Source: Bacteroidota bacterium (lineage in GTDB: Bacteria > Bacteroidota > Bacteroidia > Cytophagales > Cyclobacteriaceae). From it: a stretch of 63,142 bases of DNA. Location of the stretch: the NCBI GenBank assembly GCA_018267275.1, contig JAFDYV010000010.1, positions 65,506-128,647 of the forward strand, read 5' to 3'. Under the pieces are notes generated by a model. The model worked only from the letters and a program-made list of their open reading frames with translations. It did not search any database and had not been told where the DNA came from. Position numbers and translations under genes: made by a program. Below, one piece after another: positions 50,073 through 59,609 of this stretch; within the stretch, counting starts at the first letter, position 1; each line of letters starts with the position of its first letter.

Positions 50073-50513
50073 ATGATCGGCTTCTTTGAAAACCAATATC
50101 TCTCTTACAAAAAAGACCACATCAAAAACCTGATGGCGTTGGCTAAAGCCGATGGTCACGTGCATGAAAAAGAAAAAAATGTAATACTAAAAATCGGCAA
50201 GCGCTATGGCCTAAAAGATTGGCAGGTAAAGGCCATCATGGAAAGCGATGAAAAATTCAAAATCAACGTGCCTAACAATCACTACGACAAGATGAATGTG
50301 CTGTATGATTTGATGCTAATCGTATTTGCCGATGGCGTAATTGAAAAGAAAGAAATTGAGTTTTGCGAGAACGTGGCCACGCAATTCAACTTTAAGAAAT
50401 CGATAGTAAAGTGGCTATTGGAGGAGGTTTTTGAAAAAGGGAAAGAGCCCGCTTATGGCGAGTGGGACGACATGCGCAGGGAGGCTGAAGAGCTGTTTGC
50501 TGTTAAAAAATAA
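50073..50513 (+). CDS. TerB-like protein
   Basis: A 146-residue helical protein similar to the TerB tellurite-resistance family. It has LMALAKADGHVHEKEKNVI and LYDLMLIVFADGVIEKKEIEF, two repeats with an acidic ADG-type metal-site motif, as in TerB. The rest of a ter operon is absent, so a general stress or signalling role is more likely than tellurite resistance. It is convergent with the transporter gene, with only 4 nt between their stops. Confidence 0.85.
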   Translation: MIGFFENQYLSYKKDHIKNLMALAKADGHVHEKEKNVILKIGKRYGLKDWQVKAIMESDEKFKINVPNNHYDKMNVLYDLMLIVFADGVIEKKEIEFCENVATQFNFKKSIVKWLLEEVFEKGKEPAYGEWDDMRREAEELFAVKK

Positions 50514-50517
50514 TGGC

Positions 50518-51885
50518 TTAAAGCCCAAAAAACTTATCAATGATTACCAACACCGACAGTATGCTCAGCACAATCGGGCACACCCAGGAAATAGTGAAGT
50601 TGATATATTTTTGAATAAACGATCCCATAAACGAGGGATTGCCCAGCGTCAACTCTTCGTTAAGGTTGTTCATTTTCCAGCGGTAGCGAATAAAAAAGCA
50701 CATCAAACAACCGCCTACGGTTAAGCTGATATCGCACATATCCGATACGAAAGAAAGGAAGTCGGGCGAATTGTGAACGGGCAACTTATTTAGCGCGGGC
50801 ACAATACCTTGGCTGAAGAGGCTCGGTAAACCCAAAACAAAAATCCCTACAGCCAACGACCAAACTACTGCTTTGCGCGGAAATTTTTTCTGGTCTACCA
50901 AATAGGCGGCCGGCACCTCCAGCAATGAGATGGTTGACGTTAACGCAGCAAAGCAAATCAATAAGAAGAAAGATCCGCCCACAATTCTACCAACAATTGG
51001 TCCCATGTTTTGAAACGCTTGCGTTAAGATCACAAAAATGAGTTTAGGCCCTTGGCCGGGTTCTGCTCCCAAGGAAAACACAAGCGGAAATACCATTAAG
51101 CCCGCCAGGAAAGCCACAGAAGTATCGGCAATGGAAATAACTGCCGCGGAGGAAACTATATTCTGGTCTTTTGTAACGTATGAGCCATAAGTGATCAACG
51201 CGCCCATCCCTAGGGAAAGCGAAAAGAACGCTTGGCACAGCGCATAAAAAATGGTTCGCGAGGTGATCTCGCCCACATCCGGAATCAGATAGAACTTTAC
51301 ACCCGCCATCGCATTGGGTAGTGTAAGGCTATACACAATCAAGCCGATCAAGATCAAATAAAGCGCTGGCATCATAATCTTGTTGGCTGCCTCAATACCT
51401 TTTGCAATGCCCTGAGAAACGATGTAGGCAGTGATCAACATAAAGGCTAAAGAGAATAAAAACAGTGGACCGATGTCGTTTACATAATTGCCGAAAAACG
51501 CGCCAAAGTCTTGCTGGTCAAGCAAGTCTCCAAAAGAAATTTCTAAGAAATAACCAAATGCCCACCCTGCAACTACATTGTAAAACGATAGAATAAACAG
51601 ACCCGCCAATATGCCGAATAAGCCAAGATAGCCCCATTTGCCGCCACCCAATTTTTGGTATGAACCATAGGCATCCGAACCTACTTTACGCCCAATGGCA
51701 ATCTCACCTACCATTACGGGGAAACAAAGAGTGAAAATGCACACTAAGTAAATCAACAAGAAACCGGCCCCGCCATTGGTGCCTGCCAAGTAAGGAAAGC
51801 GCCATATGTTTCCTAAACCAACGGCCGATCCTGCTGCCGCCAAAATGAAACCAATTCGTCCTGAGAAATTACCCCTGTTTGCCAT
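50518..51885 (-). CDS. Sodium-dependent transporter (neurotransmitter:sodium symporter family)
   Basis: A 455-residue membrane symporter of the LeuT fold. The signature GFILAAAGSAVGLGNIWRFPYL is at residues about 11-32, and GGGSFLLIY-like GGAGFLLIYLVC follows. About eleven hydrophobic helices are seen. Substrates of bacterial members are usually amino acids, the exact one not clear. The ATG at 51885 (MANRGNFSGRIGF) is chosen because an upstream extension is out of family. Confidence 0.93.
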   Translation of the reverse strand: MANRGNFSGRIGFILAAAGSAVGLGNIWRFPYLAGTNGGAGFLLIYLVCIFTLCFPVMVGEIAIGRKVGSDAYGSYQKLGGGKWGYLGLFGILAGLFILSFYNVVAGWAFGYFLEISFGDLLDQQDFGAFFGNYVNDIGPLFLFSLAFMLITAYIVSQGIAKGIEAANKIMMPALYLILIGLIVYSLTLPNAMAGVKFYLIPDVGEITSRTIFYALCQAFFSLSLGMGALITYGSYVTKDQNIVSSAAVISIADTSVAFLAGLMVFPLVFSLGAEPGQGPKLIFVILTQAFQNMGPIVGRIVGGSFFLLICFAALTSTISLLEVPAAYLVDQKKFPRKAVVWSLAVGIFVLGLPSLFSQGIVPALNKLPVHNSPDFLSFVSDMCDISLTVGGCLMCFFIRYRWKMNNLNEELTLGNPSFMGSFIQKYINFTISWVCPIVLSILSVLVIIDKFFGL

Positions 51886-52006
51886 AATGAGAAATTTCGG
51901 CAAAATAGAAGTTAAACCTTTAGTATCAAAAAGTGGTTGTATCCTTGGGAAGTTTAATTTCGTTACATCAAAAAAATAGCGGAAATTAACAGCGTGAAGT
52001 GAGGGT

Positions 52007-53452
52007 ATGGAAGAACAAAAGAAACTGACCACGCAAGAGAAATCTTTGCGCATCAATTTGTCGAAAGCCATCTATGGCTCGTTTGCCGAAATTGGTGCCG
52101 GGCAGGAGGTGGCAGCAAACTTCTTTAAAGTTGGTGGGGCGTCAGGCACCATCGCCAAAACCATGTCGGCCTATGACATGAAGTTTTCTGATGCAATTTA
52201 TGGAGCAGGCGATCGGTATGTGTGCGAAGATCGATTGATGCGCATGCTGAACCATGAGTATCAGTTGCTTCCCGAGCGGCTACCCCATCGTATTGAAAAC
52301 ACACGGTTTTTCTCATTTGCCGATACGGTAGAAGTACTCAACTACGAGCGCACCAACCAAGGCCACGGCTGGATGGGGCTTCGATTTCAAATGAAGCCAC
52401 AGTCGGATTACAACGACTGTGTCATCCATGTGAAAATGCATGATAACGATCCGTTGCAGCAGCAAACATCACTTGGTATTTTGGGCGTTAATCTCATTTA
52501 TGCTTGCATGTTCTTGCACGACCCCGAGCAAATCATCCTCTCTTTGCTTGATGGGTTAACGACCAGGCGCATAGAAGTGGATATGTTCCGGCTCACTGGT
52601 CCTGATTTCACTTACGTAGACAACCGTTTAATGGCTTTGAAACTGGTGAAAAATGGCCTCACCAAGGCTGCCATGTTTGGCCCTGATGGTGAAGTGATGC
52701 AACCCTCTGAATATTTGTACAAGAAGAATGTGCTGGTGCTGCGCGGCCGCTTTAGACCGGTGACGCACGTAAACGTAGACATGTTGCTTACTTCGCGCAG
52801 GCATTTCAGAAATGAAGCAGATGTTGAAAGGTCACGAACAATTGCGCTTACGGAACTTACCCTGAATGATTTGAGCCCGGATGGCAATATTGATGAAAAA
52901 GACTTTTTGTACCGGGCTGATATCATTTGTTCGTTGGGCCAAAACGTTTTGGTTTCCAATTACTTTGAATACTACCGTTTAGTCGATTACCTATCGAAGA
53001 TTACGAAGGGAAAGAAGACGGGTATTGTGATGGGGATTTATGCGTTACAAAAGGTGTTTGATGAAAAGACCTATGAAAACATCCGTGGCGGAATTTTGGA
53101 ATGTTTTGCTTCTTTGTTCGGCACAAACGTGAAACTTTACATCTATCCGGCTTTGCGTAAAGATGGTACACTGTTTACCTTAAAAGATTTTGAAAAAGAA
53201 CTCCCTAACAATCTGAAATCGCTGTTCCGGTATTTGATGGACAACAATAAGCTAGAAGACATACACGATGCCAACGTGCAAAATTTGAACATCATTTCAG
53301 ACAATGTGTTGGCAATGATCAAGAAAGGCGAAGATGGATGGGAGAAGTTTGTTCCCCACAAAGTAGAAGAAGCGATTAAGCAGCAGGGTTTGTTTGATTA
53401 TCCCAAATCAAAGGTTGCAGATGACAATCGCGAAGCTGTTAACTTAACGTAA
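52007..53452 (+). CDS. Conserved protein of unknown function, about 480 residues
   Basis: A 481-residue cytoplasmic protein. It has a strongly conserved-looking N terminus (SKAIYGSFAEIGAGQEVAAN, FFKVGGASGTIAKTMSAYD) and a DGLTTRRIEVDMFRLTGP middle, then VGIYALQKVFDEKTY-like GIYALQKVFDEKTYENIRG. As I recall, such proteins are sometimes labelled nicotinate-nucleotide adenylyltransferase, but no HxGH nucleotidyl-transferase motif is seen. The function is unknown. It is divergent from the sodium symporter and ends 5 nt before the convergent TraB/GumN stop. Confidence 0.8.
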   Translation: MEEQKKLTTQEKSLRINLSKAIYGSFAEIGAGQEVAANFFKVGGASGTIAKTMSAYDMKFSDAIYGAGDRYVCEDRLMRMLNHEYQLLPERLPHRIENTRFFSFADTVEVLNYERTNQGHGWMGLRFQMKPQSDYNDCVIHVKMHDNDPLQQQTSLGILGVNLIYACMFLHDPEQIILSLLDGLTTRRIEVDMFRLTGPDFTYVDNRLMALKLVKNGLTKAAMFGPDGEVMQPSEYLYKKNVLVLRGRFRPVTHVNVDMLLTSRRHFRNEADVERSRTIALTELTLNDLSPDGNIDEKDFLYRADIICSLGQNVLVSNYFEYYRLVDYLSKITKGKKTGIVMGIYALQKVFDEKTYENIRGGILECFASLFGTNVKLYIYPALRKDGTLFTLKDFEKELPNNLKSLFRYLMDNNKLEDIHDANVQNLNIISDNVLAMIKKGEDGWEKFVPHKVEEAIKQQGLFDYPKSKVADDNREAVNLT

Positions 53453-53457
53453 GTCTT

Positions 53458-54330
53458 TTATTTGGCGACAGGGATTGGAGTGAGAACATAGCCTTTGCCC
53501 TTCAAAAGCTCCAGCAAACCTTGCTGCCCCTCCAAGTGCGACACTCCTACACAGATGAAGCTAGCATTTTCCTTCATCATTTTTTCTATCTTCGGCAACC
53601 ACTCCATGTTGCGTTTAAAGTAGAATTCTTCAACAAAGATGGGATTGTTCTCAACCGGGTGCAACGTGTAGTCAAATATCTCTTCAAGCGTTTCTTGTGG
53701 GTAGCTGGCCATCATTTTTTGAAATTCTGCTTTTTGAGTGGCAAAGTTGTCAATGCTGTGGAGTAATGCTCTGACCTGATTGAACATCGGGTAGGCGTTG
53801 ATAGCCTGCGCCTCTCTCTCGATATTCTCTAAACTGAACGCGTTAAGTTTGTTTTTCTTCGCAAACAAAAGCAACTCCATATCATAATACTTCACCTTTT
53901 CTCTCAGCGTGAGCCTCGTCATCAAAATTGATAATGCCAATGGTTTGATGTGGGCGTACTTGCTTTCGAAAGCAGCTTTAGAAATGCCAAACTCTTTTTG
54001 AAAGAAATCAACTACTTTCTTGTAATCTTCGGCAGAAAGTTCCGTGGCCAATGATTTGCCTTTTGGAAAATGCAACGCAACATTTAGTTCGTGTTGGGCA
54101 TGGTGGTCCACCTGGTCCTCAATCGCAAATGTTTTTGATGCTTTAATTTTCTCTGCTACCGCGGTTGGAATTTTAAATTCGTTCGCCCCGATGAATTTGA
54201 GCGTACCGAAGAGGTAGGAAGGGGAGGATAGCCCGTTTCCTTTAATCTCCCATAGCACCGAAGACGCAGGTTGGGCGCTGATCACTTGATTCAAGACGAG
54301 GAGCAGTGCAAAAAGGAGTACTTTTTTCAT
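53458..54330 (-). CDS. TraB/GumN-family protein, exported
   Basis: A 290-residue protein with a signal peptide (MKKVLLFALLLVLNQVISAQ). TraB/GumN features are SYLFGTLKFIG, the family's GT motif, and the C-terminal ASFICVGVSHLEGQQGLLELLKGKGY, matching the GxxH-x(4)GxxxLL end. Members may be hydrolases with conserved Glu and His residues. The function here is unknown. The ATG at 54330 is chosen over an upstream extension lacking a signal. Confidence 0.88.
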   Translation of the reverse strand: MKKVLLFALLLVLNQVISAQPASSVLWEIKGNGLSSPSYLFGTLKFIGANEFKIPTAVAEKIKASKTFAIEDQVDHHAQHELNVALHFPKGKSLATELSAEDYKKVVDFFQKEFGISKAAFESKYAHIKPLALSILMTRLTLREKVKYYDMELLLFAKKNKLNAFSLENIEREAQAINAYPMFNQVRALLHSIDNFATQKAEFQKMMASYPQETLEEIFDYTLHPVENNPIFVEEFYFKRNMEWLPKIEKMMKENASFICVGVSHLEGQQGLLELLKGKGYVLTPIPVAK

Positions 54331-54396
54331 GGGGTAGATTTTTTTTGATGCACAAAGAAAACAATTTTGAAGCACACAAACCGACCTCTCTCCAAA

Positions 54397-54420
54397 CAAA
54401 AAAACCGCCTGTGCAGCGGT
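54397..54420 (-). terminator. Terminator after trxA
   Basis: On the minus strand, ACCGC-TGCACAG-GCGGT is followed by a run of T (54397-54404). It lies 24 nt after the trxA stop. Confidence 0.75.
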
Positions 54421-54444
54421 CTTTTATTTTGCATTGAGGTTGAT

Positions 54445-54768
54445 TTACGAAACCTGTGCTTGCAGTTTGTTTGCCAATACAGATTTTGGCACAGCACCCA
54501 CTTGCTTATCTACAATCTGGCCGTTTTTGAAAACGAGCAGGGTAGGAATGGAGCGAACGCCAAATCGTGCGGTGACATCCGGATTTTCGTCCACGTTTAA
54601 TTTTGCCACAACGGCTTTTCCTTCATACTCGTTCGCGAGTTCTTCCACGGCAGGACCAATCATCTTGCATGGCCCGCACCATTCAGCCCAAAAATCAACT
54701 AAAACTGGTTTATCGCTTTTCAGGGTTTCGTCAAACGTTGCATCGGTTAGTTCTAAGGTTTTTCCCAT
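54445..54768 (-). CDS. trxA: Thioredoxin
   Basis: A 107-residue disulfide reductase of the cytoplasm. The active site is FWAEWCGPCKM with Cys31 and Cys34, and the cis-proline is in VRSIPTLLVF. The length is standard. It lies 41 nt downstream of dnaE on the same strand and ahead of its own terminator. trxB of this window would reduce it. Confidence 0.96.
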   Translation of the reverse strand: MGKTLELTDATFDETLKSDKPVLVDFWAEWCGPCKMIGPAVEELANEYEGKAVVAKLNVDENPDVTARFGVRSIPTLLVFKNGQIVDKQVGAVPKSVLANKLQAQVS

Positions 54769-54809
54769 AATGTTATGATGATTAATGAATTAGGATTAAG
54801 AGTTCTTAT

Positions 54810-57800
54810 TTAATTGTCTACTTCTACTTCAGCCAATTCCAACACAAAGTTAGACGAAATTGTTCCAACTTCAGCTTTTGCCGGGGCATTTATCGGCTGC
54901 TCGCTAAGCCAGCGTACTTCATGCTTATCAGTTACTACGCCCACTTCGGCCAAACGTTTTAGTTCTTTGATTAATTCGTTGGTTGGTTTTATCCGCACGG
55001 TTCGCGCCAACAGTTCTGTCTGTAGCGCCTGTTGGTTCTTCAAATAAATTCGGAGTGCAGCTTGGCCGATGTTTTTCTTGCACAGCGCATCAAGTGTGTC
55101 AATAAACAGATCATCAATGCTTTCAGCTTCGGCACGTAACGCCAGGCCGCTGACGCGTTTACCAGCTAACTCGTTCAATAGGTCGATGTTGCGGATCTTA
55201 AATTCAAGGTTTTGCTCCCCCCAACTCTTACGCAGAATGTTGCCCTCAATGAATAAGAACAGGCCTGGCATTAAGAATGATTTGAACTTAAGGTAATCAT
55301 CGCTCCATAACACCAATTCCCCTTTGCCACTATAGTCCTCAATAAAGAGTTTGCCGAATGGCCTGCCGGTTTTTGTCATTCGATGTTCCACCGATGCTAC
55401 AATCCCACCCAATTTGCACTCTTTACCTTCTTTGCCATCAAGGTCAGCTAATTCACTCACCCCTAGGTTACAGAATGTGTCAATTTCAAATTTGAAGTTA
55501 TCAAGTGGGTGGCCCGATATGTACACACCGACCACCTCTTTTTCGAAATGTAGTTTTTCAATTTCACTGAAGGGCTCGATCGGTTCGATTTTTGGCGGAG
55601 GCATTTGCGTGCCCGAACTTCCACCAAACAAACTCGCTTGCGCGCTTTGCGATTCTTGCTGCAACTTGGCGGAATACTTGATTACTTTTTCGGTAAGCGA
55701 GACATCGCCTTCTTTCGCAGCCATGTACTGTCTTCTATGGTAGGTTGGGAAGCAGTCAAATGCGCCACTCAGCGCCAAGCACTCAAATGTCTTTTTGTTT
55801 ACCGATCGGTGGCTCAGCCGTTTGGCAAAATCAAAAATATCTTGAAATGGACCGTGCGCTTCTCTTTCTAGTATGATAGCCTCCACGGCAGCGTCACCCG
55901 CGCCTTTGATTGCTCCCAAACCAAATCGGATTTTACCCTCTTTATTCACTTCAAAATAGACACCCGATTCGTTTACGTGAGGCCCCAACACTTCAATGTT
56001 TTGCTTACGGCATTCTTCAATAAAATAGGTTACGTTATCAAGGTTGCTTTGCGAGTGTGTAAGTACCGCGGCCATGTATTCCGCAGGGTAGTTGGCCTTT
56101 AAGTAAGCGGTATGGTAAGCCACCAACGAATAACAAGTGGAATGCGACTTGTTGAATGCATACTGGGCGAATGCCTCCCAGTCTTTCCAAACTTTCTCTG
56201 CAATGCGTTCATCGTGGCCGTTTTGTTTACAGCCGGCAATGAACTTATCCTTCATCTTGTCAAGGACTTCTTTTTGTTTTTTACCCATTGCCTTCCGCAG
56301 CACATCAGCATCGCCCTTGCTAAAATTGGCAAGCTTCTGCGAAAGCAACATTACCTGCTCTTGATACACCGTAATGCCGTAGGTGTCCTTCAAGTATTCT
56401 TCCATTTCGGGCAAATCATACTTGATGGGCTCCCTTCCATTTTTTCGCGCAATGAAGTTGGGTATATATTCCATTGGCCCCGGGCGGTAGAGCGCGTTCA
56501 TCGCAATCAAATCTTCGAACTTGTCAGGTTTCAGCGCACGCAAGTAATTTTGCATGCCATCTGATTCAAATTGAAAGGTGCCGGTTGTTTCGCCTCGCTG
56601 GTAAAGCTGGTAGGTTTTTGCATCGTTAAGGGGCACCTTGTCGATATCGATCTCAATGCCTCTGCGTTTCTTAATATTTTTTAACGCGGTAGTAATGATG
56701 GTGAGCGTGGTCAACCCTAAAAAATCCATCTTCAACAGCCCGGCATTTTCTACCACGCTGTTGTCAAATTGAGTGACCAACATGTCCGAGTCTTTGGCAG
56801 TAGATACCGGCACAAACTTGGTCAAGTCGTCAGGTGTGATAATTACCCCACATGCATGCGTGCCCGTGTTGCGAAGCGAACCTTCCAATACCACCGCTTG
56901 GTTGAGTACCTGTGCCTTTAGGTCAACGCCTTTCTTGATTTCCGCCAGTTCTTTTACGTCTTTAAAAGCATCGTCTAGCGATGTTCCTGGTCGCTCGGGC
57001 ACCATCTTGGCCAGGTTGTTCGCTTCGGCCAACGGTAGCTCCATCACCCGTGCGCAATCGCGGATGGCCGACTTGGCAGCCATGGTGCCATAGGTAATGA
57101 TTTGCGCTACTTGGTTGTGGCCATATTTTTCGATCACGTACTTCAGCACCTTGTCGCGGCCTTCATCATCAAAGTCAATATCGATATCTGGTAACGACAC
57201 CCGATCGGGGTTGAGGAAACGTTCAAATAGCAAATCGTAGGCGATGGGGTCTACGTTGGTGATGCCAATGCAAAAGGCGACCGCAGAGCCGGCAGCAGAC
57301 CCACGGCCAGGGCCCACCGAAACGCCCATCTCTCGGGCCTTACCGGTAAAGTCCTGCACAATCAGAAAATATCCCGGGTAGCCGGTTTTTTTGATTGTCT
57401 CCAGTTCAAAATCCAAACGCTCGCGAATTTGCGGTGTGATCTCCGGATATTTACGTTTGGCACCCTCATATGTCAGGTGGCGAAGGTAGTCGTCTTCAGA
57501 TGCAAACTCTGCGGGAATGTTGAACTTTGGCAGCAACACATTTCGCTTCAACTCGTATTTCTCTACTTTATCAACAATCTCTTGAATGGTTTCAATAGAC
57601 TCCGGTAAGTCGCGGAAAAGCATTTTCATTTCTTGCTGCGACTTGAAATAAAATTGATTGTTGGGCAGCCCGTAACGGGTGCCGCGCCCCGAGCCGATTG
57701 GCGTTGATTGGAATTCACCTTCTTTAATGCAAAGCAATACATCGTGCGCATTGGATTGCGCTTGTTCGAGGTAATAGCATTCGTTGGCAGCAAAATACCT

Positions 57801-59105
57801 CACCCCATACTTTTCCGCGAAGCGTAACAGTGTGTCATTCACACGGTCTTCTTCCGGCATGTTATGCCTGTTGAGTTCAATGTAAAAGTCCGGCCCTAAC
57901 AAGTCGTGCCACCATTTAAAAACATCTTCTGCCTGCCGCTCGCCCACGTTCAAAATCAAATAGGGTATTTCGCTGCTCAAGCTTCCTGTTGTAGCTACGA
58001 TGCCTTCCTTGTGTTCTGCAATTAATGCCTTGTCAATGCGCGGATAGATTCCATACAAGCCTTCGATAAAGCCCAGTGAGCTGAGCTTTGCAAGATTTTG
58101 ATAGCCCGTTTTATTTTTTGCAATCAATACTTGCGTGTAACGCTTGTCCGGATTGTCTTTGGTGAACTTGTTTTTTTTTCGCTCTTCCGAAATATAGAAC
58201 TCACAGCCAACAATGGGCTTGATATTGTGCTTCAGTGCTTCGCTCACAAACTTAAATGCACCGTACATGTTGCCAAAGTCGGTAAGGGCCACCGCCTCCA
58301 TGTTTTCGCTTTTTGCTTTCGCAATAAGCTCTGCAACATCAGGAACAGCCTGCAATACTGAGAACTGTGAATGTACGTGCAGATGGTAAAAAGGCTTGTC
58401 ACTTATTTCTACTTCAGACCCTTTATGATACTCAACTTGTCTTGCCTTTTCTCTTTTCGTTGAGTTTCCAGCATCTAGGTTTGGCGCTTCATATTCAATT
58501 TGTTCAACGGGCGTTGCATCAAACGGGCTTATGACCTTTTTCTTTATTAGGCCAAAAAATGATTTAGCGGTTGCATCAACATCGTAAGATGCATCGTGCG
58601 CATCACCAAATCCTTGCCCAAAAAGTTTTTGATACAATTCTTCCAGTCGGGGCATCTTCAACTTACCGCCAATGCCACCCGCCAGTTGACAAAATTCAAT
58701 TGAGGCTATGCCTGTGTCCACCCGGGGTAACTGAAGAAAGTTTTCCGGTGCTAGGTTTTGGCGCAGCATCTCAGCGCCTATAATGTTAATGTCAAACTCA
58801 ATGTTGTGGCCGACCAGTTGTTTTGTCTTTTCAAGGTCGCGCAGAAAAATCTTCAACACTTCCAGAAGGTCGCGCCCTTCTTTTACCGCCCGAGCGGTGG
58901 AAATGCCGTGTACCTGCTCAGCTTTGAATGGAATGTCAAAGCCATCGGGTTTAACGAGATAATTCTGTTGCGTTAATAGGTTGCCATTGAAGTCATGCAG
59001 TTGCCATGCAATCTGCACAAGGCGTGGCCAGTTCTCGAAGTCAGTTAATGGCGCGGTTTTGTTTCGCGGAATACCGGTGGTTTCCGTGTCGAAAATCAAA
59101 TACAT
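54810..59105 (-). CDS. dnaE: DNA polymerase III alpha subunit fused to an N-terminal exonuclease
   Basis: A 1431-residue replicative polymerase. Residues 1-210 form a DEDDh exonuclease: FDTETTG, VGHNIEFDIN and DAHDASYDVDAT. A PHP domain starts near 240 (FYHLHVHSQFSVL). The polymerase core has GPGRGSAAGS and the catalytic PDIDIDFDDEGRD near 640-650. Helix-hairpin-helix and OB-fold parts (GGIVASVEHRM near 1228) follow. Most bacteria encode the proofreading exonuclease as a separate epsilon subunit; here it is fused to alpha, as known in some Bacteroidota. trxA follows 41 nt downstream. Confidence 0.94.
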   Translation of the reverse strand: MYLIFDTETTGIPRNKTAPLTDFENWPRLVQIAWQLHDFNGNLLTQQNYLVKPDGFDIPFKAEQVHGISTARAVKEGRDLLEVLKIFLRDLEKTKQLVGHNIEFDINIIGAEMLRQNLAPENFLQLPRVDTGIASIEFCQLAGGIGGKLKMPRLEELYQKLFGQGFGDAHDASYDVDATAKSFFGLIKKKVISPFDATPVEQIEYEAPNLDAGNSTKREKARQVEYHKGSEVEISDKPFYHLHVHSQFSVLQAVPDVAELIAKAKSENMEAVALTDFGNMYGAFKFVSEALKHNIKPIVGCEFYISEERKKNKFTKDNPDKRYTQVLIAKNKTGYQNLAKLSSLGFIEGLYGIYPRIDKALIAEHKEGIVATTGSLSSEIPYLILNVGERQAEDVFKWWHDLLGPDFYIELNRHNMPEEDRVNDTLLRFAEKYGVRYFAANECYYLEQAQSNAHDVLLCIKEGEFQSTPIGSGRGTRYGLPNNQFYFKSQQEMKMLFRDLPESIETIQEIVDKVEKYELKRNVLLPKFNIPAEFASEDDYLRHLTYEGAKRKYPEITPQIRERLDFELETIKKTGYPGYFLIVQDFTGKAREMGVSVGPGRGSAAGSAVAFCIGITNVDPIAYDLLFERFLNPDRVSLPDIDIDFDDEGRDKVLKYVIEKYGHNQVAQIITYGTMAAKSAIRDCARVMELPLAEANNLAKMVPERPGTSLDDAFKDVKELAEIKKGVDLKAQVLNQAVVLEGSLRNTGTHACGVIITPDDLTKFVPVSTAKDSDMLVTQFDNSVVENAGLLKMDFLGLTTLTIITTALKNIKKRRGIEIDIDKVPLNDAKTYQLYQRGETTGTFQFESDGMQNYLRALKPDKFEDLIAMNALYRPGPMEYIPNFIARKNGREPIKYDLPEMEEYLKDTYGITVYQEQVMLLSQKLANFSKGDADVLRKAMGKKQKEVLDKMKDKFIAGCKQNGHDERIAEKVWKDWEAFAQYAFNKSHSTCYSLVAYHTAYLKANYPAEYMAAVLTHSQSNLDNVTYFIEECRKQNIEVLGPHVNESGVYFEVNKEGKIRFGLGAIKGAGDAAVEAIILEREAHGPFQDIFDFAKRLSHRSVNKKTFECLALSGAFDCFPTYHRRQYMAAKEGDVSLTEKVIKYSAKLQQESQSAQASLFGGSSGTQMPPPKIEPIEPFSEIEKLHFEKEVVGVYISGHPLDNFKFEIDTFCNLGVSELADLDGKEGKECKLGGIVASVEHRMTKTGRPFGKLFIEDYSGKGELVLWSDDYLKFKSFLMPGLFLFIEGNILRKSWGEQNLEFKIRNIDLLNELAGKRVSGLALRAEAESIDDLFIDTLDALCKKNIGQAALRIYLKNQQALQTELLARTVRIKPTNELIKELKRLAEVGVVTDKHEVRWLSEQPINAPAKAEVGTISSNFVLELAEVEVDN

Positions 59106-59294
59106 AGTGCAATAGTGGTTGCGAGGGTAAAAATAACGGTATTTGGAATCATTTCAATTAAGATCAAAATGGGAATTTAGTTTATAAATAAGACAAAAAC
59201 CCAATTTTGAATTTATTTAAGTATCTGATTATGATAACTTTAAGTATTCGGAGGTTTATTTGTACCATGGCAAACAAATACTTTTTTAACTACT

Positions 59295-59405
59295 ATGAAA
59301 TCGGTTTTGGAAAAAGCATGGGCGCTCTTGAAGAGAGAGTGGTTCTTGCTGGTGATGGTCGCGGCAATTGCTTTGATCTTTCTGATTTTCGAACTGGTGC
59401 GGTAG
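59295..59405 (+). CDS. 36-residue membrane microprotein
   Basis: A short frame with ATG at 59295 and TAG at 59403-59405. It encodes MKSVLEKAWALLKREW followed by the hydrophobic helix FLLVMVAAIALIFLIFELVR, a basic-then-hydrophobic pattern typical of a single-pass small membrane protein. It is followed by a terminator at 59457 and lies 205 nt before sdhC. The rest of 59106-59294 shows no gene. It may work with the membrane complex downstream, which is inference. Confidence 0.55.
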   Translation: MKSVLEKAWALLKREWFLLVMVAAIALIFLIFELVR

Positions 59406-59456
59406 CAGTTGAAAAGTATTGGGGATAACCTGTCTAGGGTTGTTTGGTTTTGACAG

Positions 59457-59488
59457 AAGCATCGGGCTGAGAGGCCCGGTGCTTTCTT
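59457..59488 (+). terminator. Terminator after the microprotein
   Basis: An 11-bp stem (AAGCATCGGGC / GCCCGGTGCTT, one G-U) with loop TGAGAG, then TCTTT. It isolates the microprotein transcript from sdhC. The 59489-59609 stretch after it holds no gene, and no full TAnnTTTG promoter was recognised there. Confidence 0.8.
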
Positions 59489-59609
59489 TACAAGCTGGCC
59501 GAAACCAATTTTTGTCCACCCACATCTTTGCACCGATTCTAATTGTTTAGTATCCGTTTGCCAATTACTTTTGGTCGCGTTTAATTTCGCCATCCAGATA
59601 CTATAAGCT

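Noticed and set aside
51886..52071. N-terminal extension of the sodium symporter
   Set aside because: The family signature begins shortly after the ATG at 51885, and the extension overlaps the divergent gene at 52007.
59207..59428. 73-residue protein in another frame over the microprotein
   Set aside because: It has no recognisable pattern, whereas the 36-residue frame inside it has a clear membrane-helix pattern and a natural stop.
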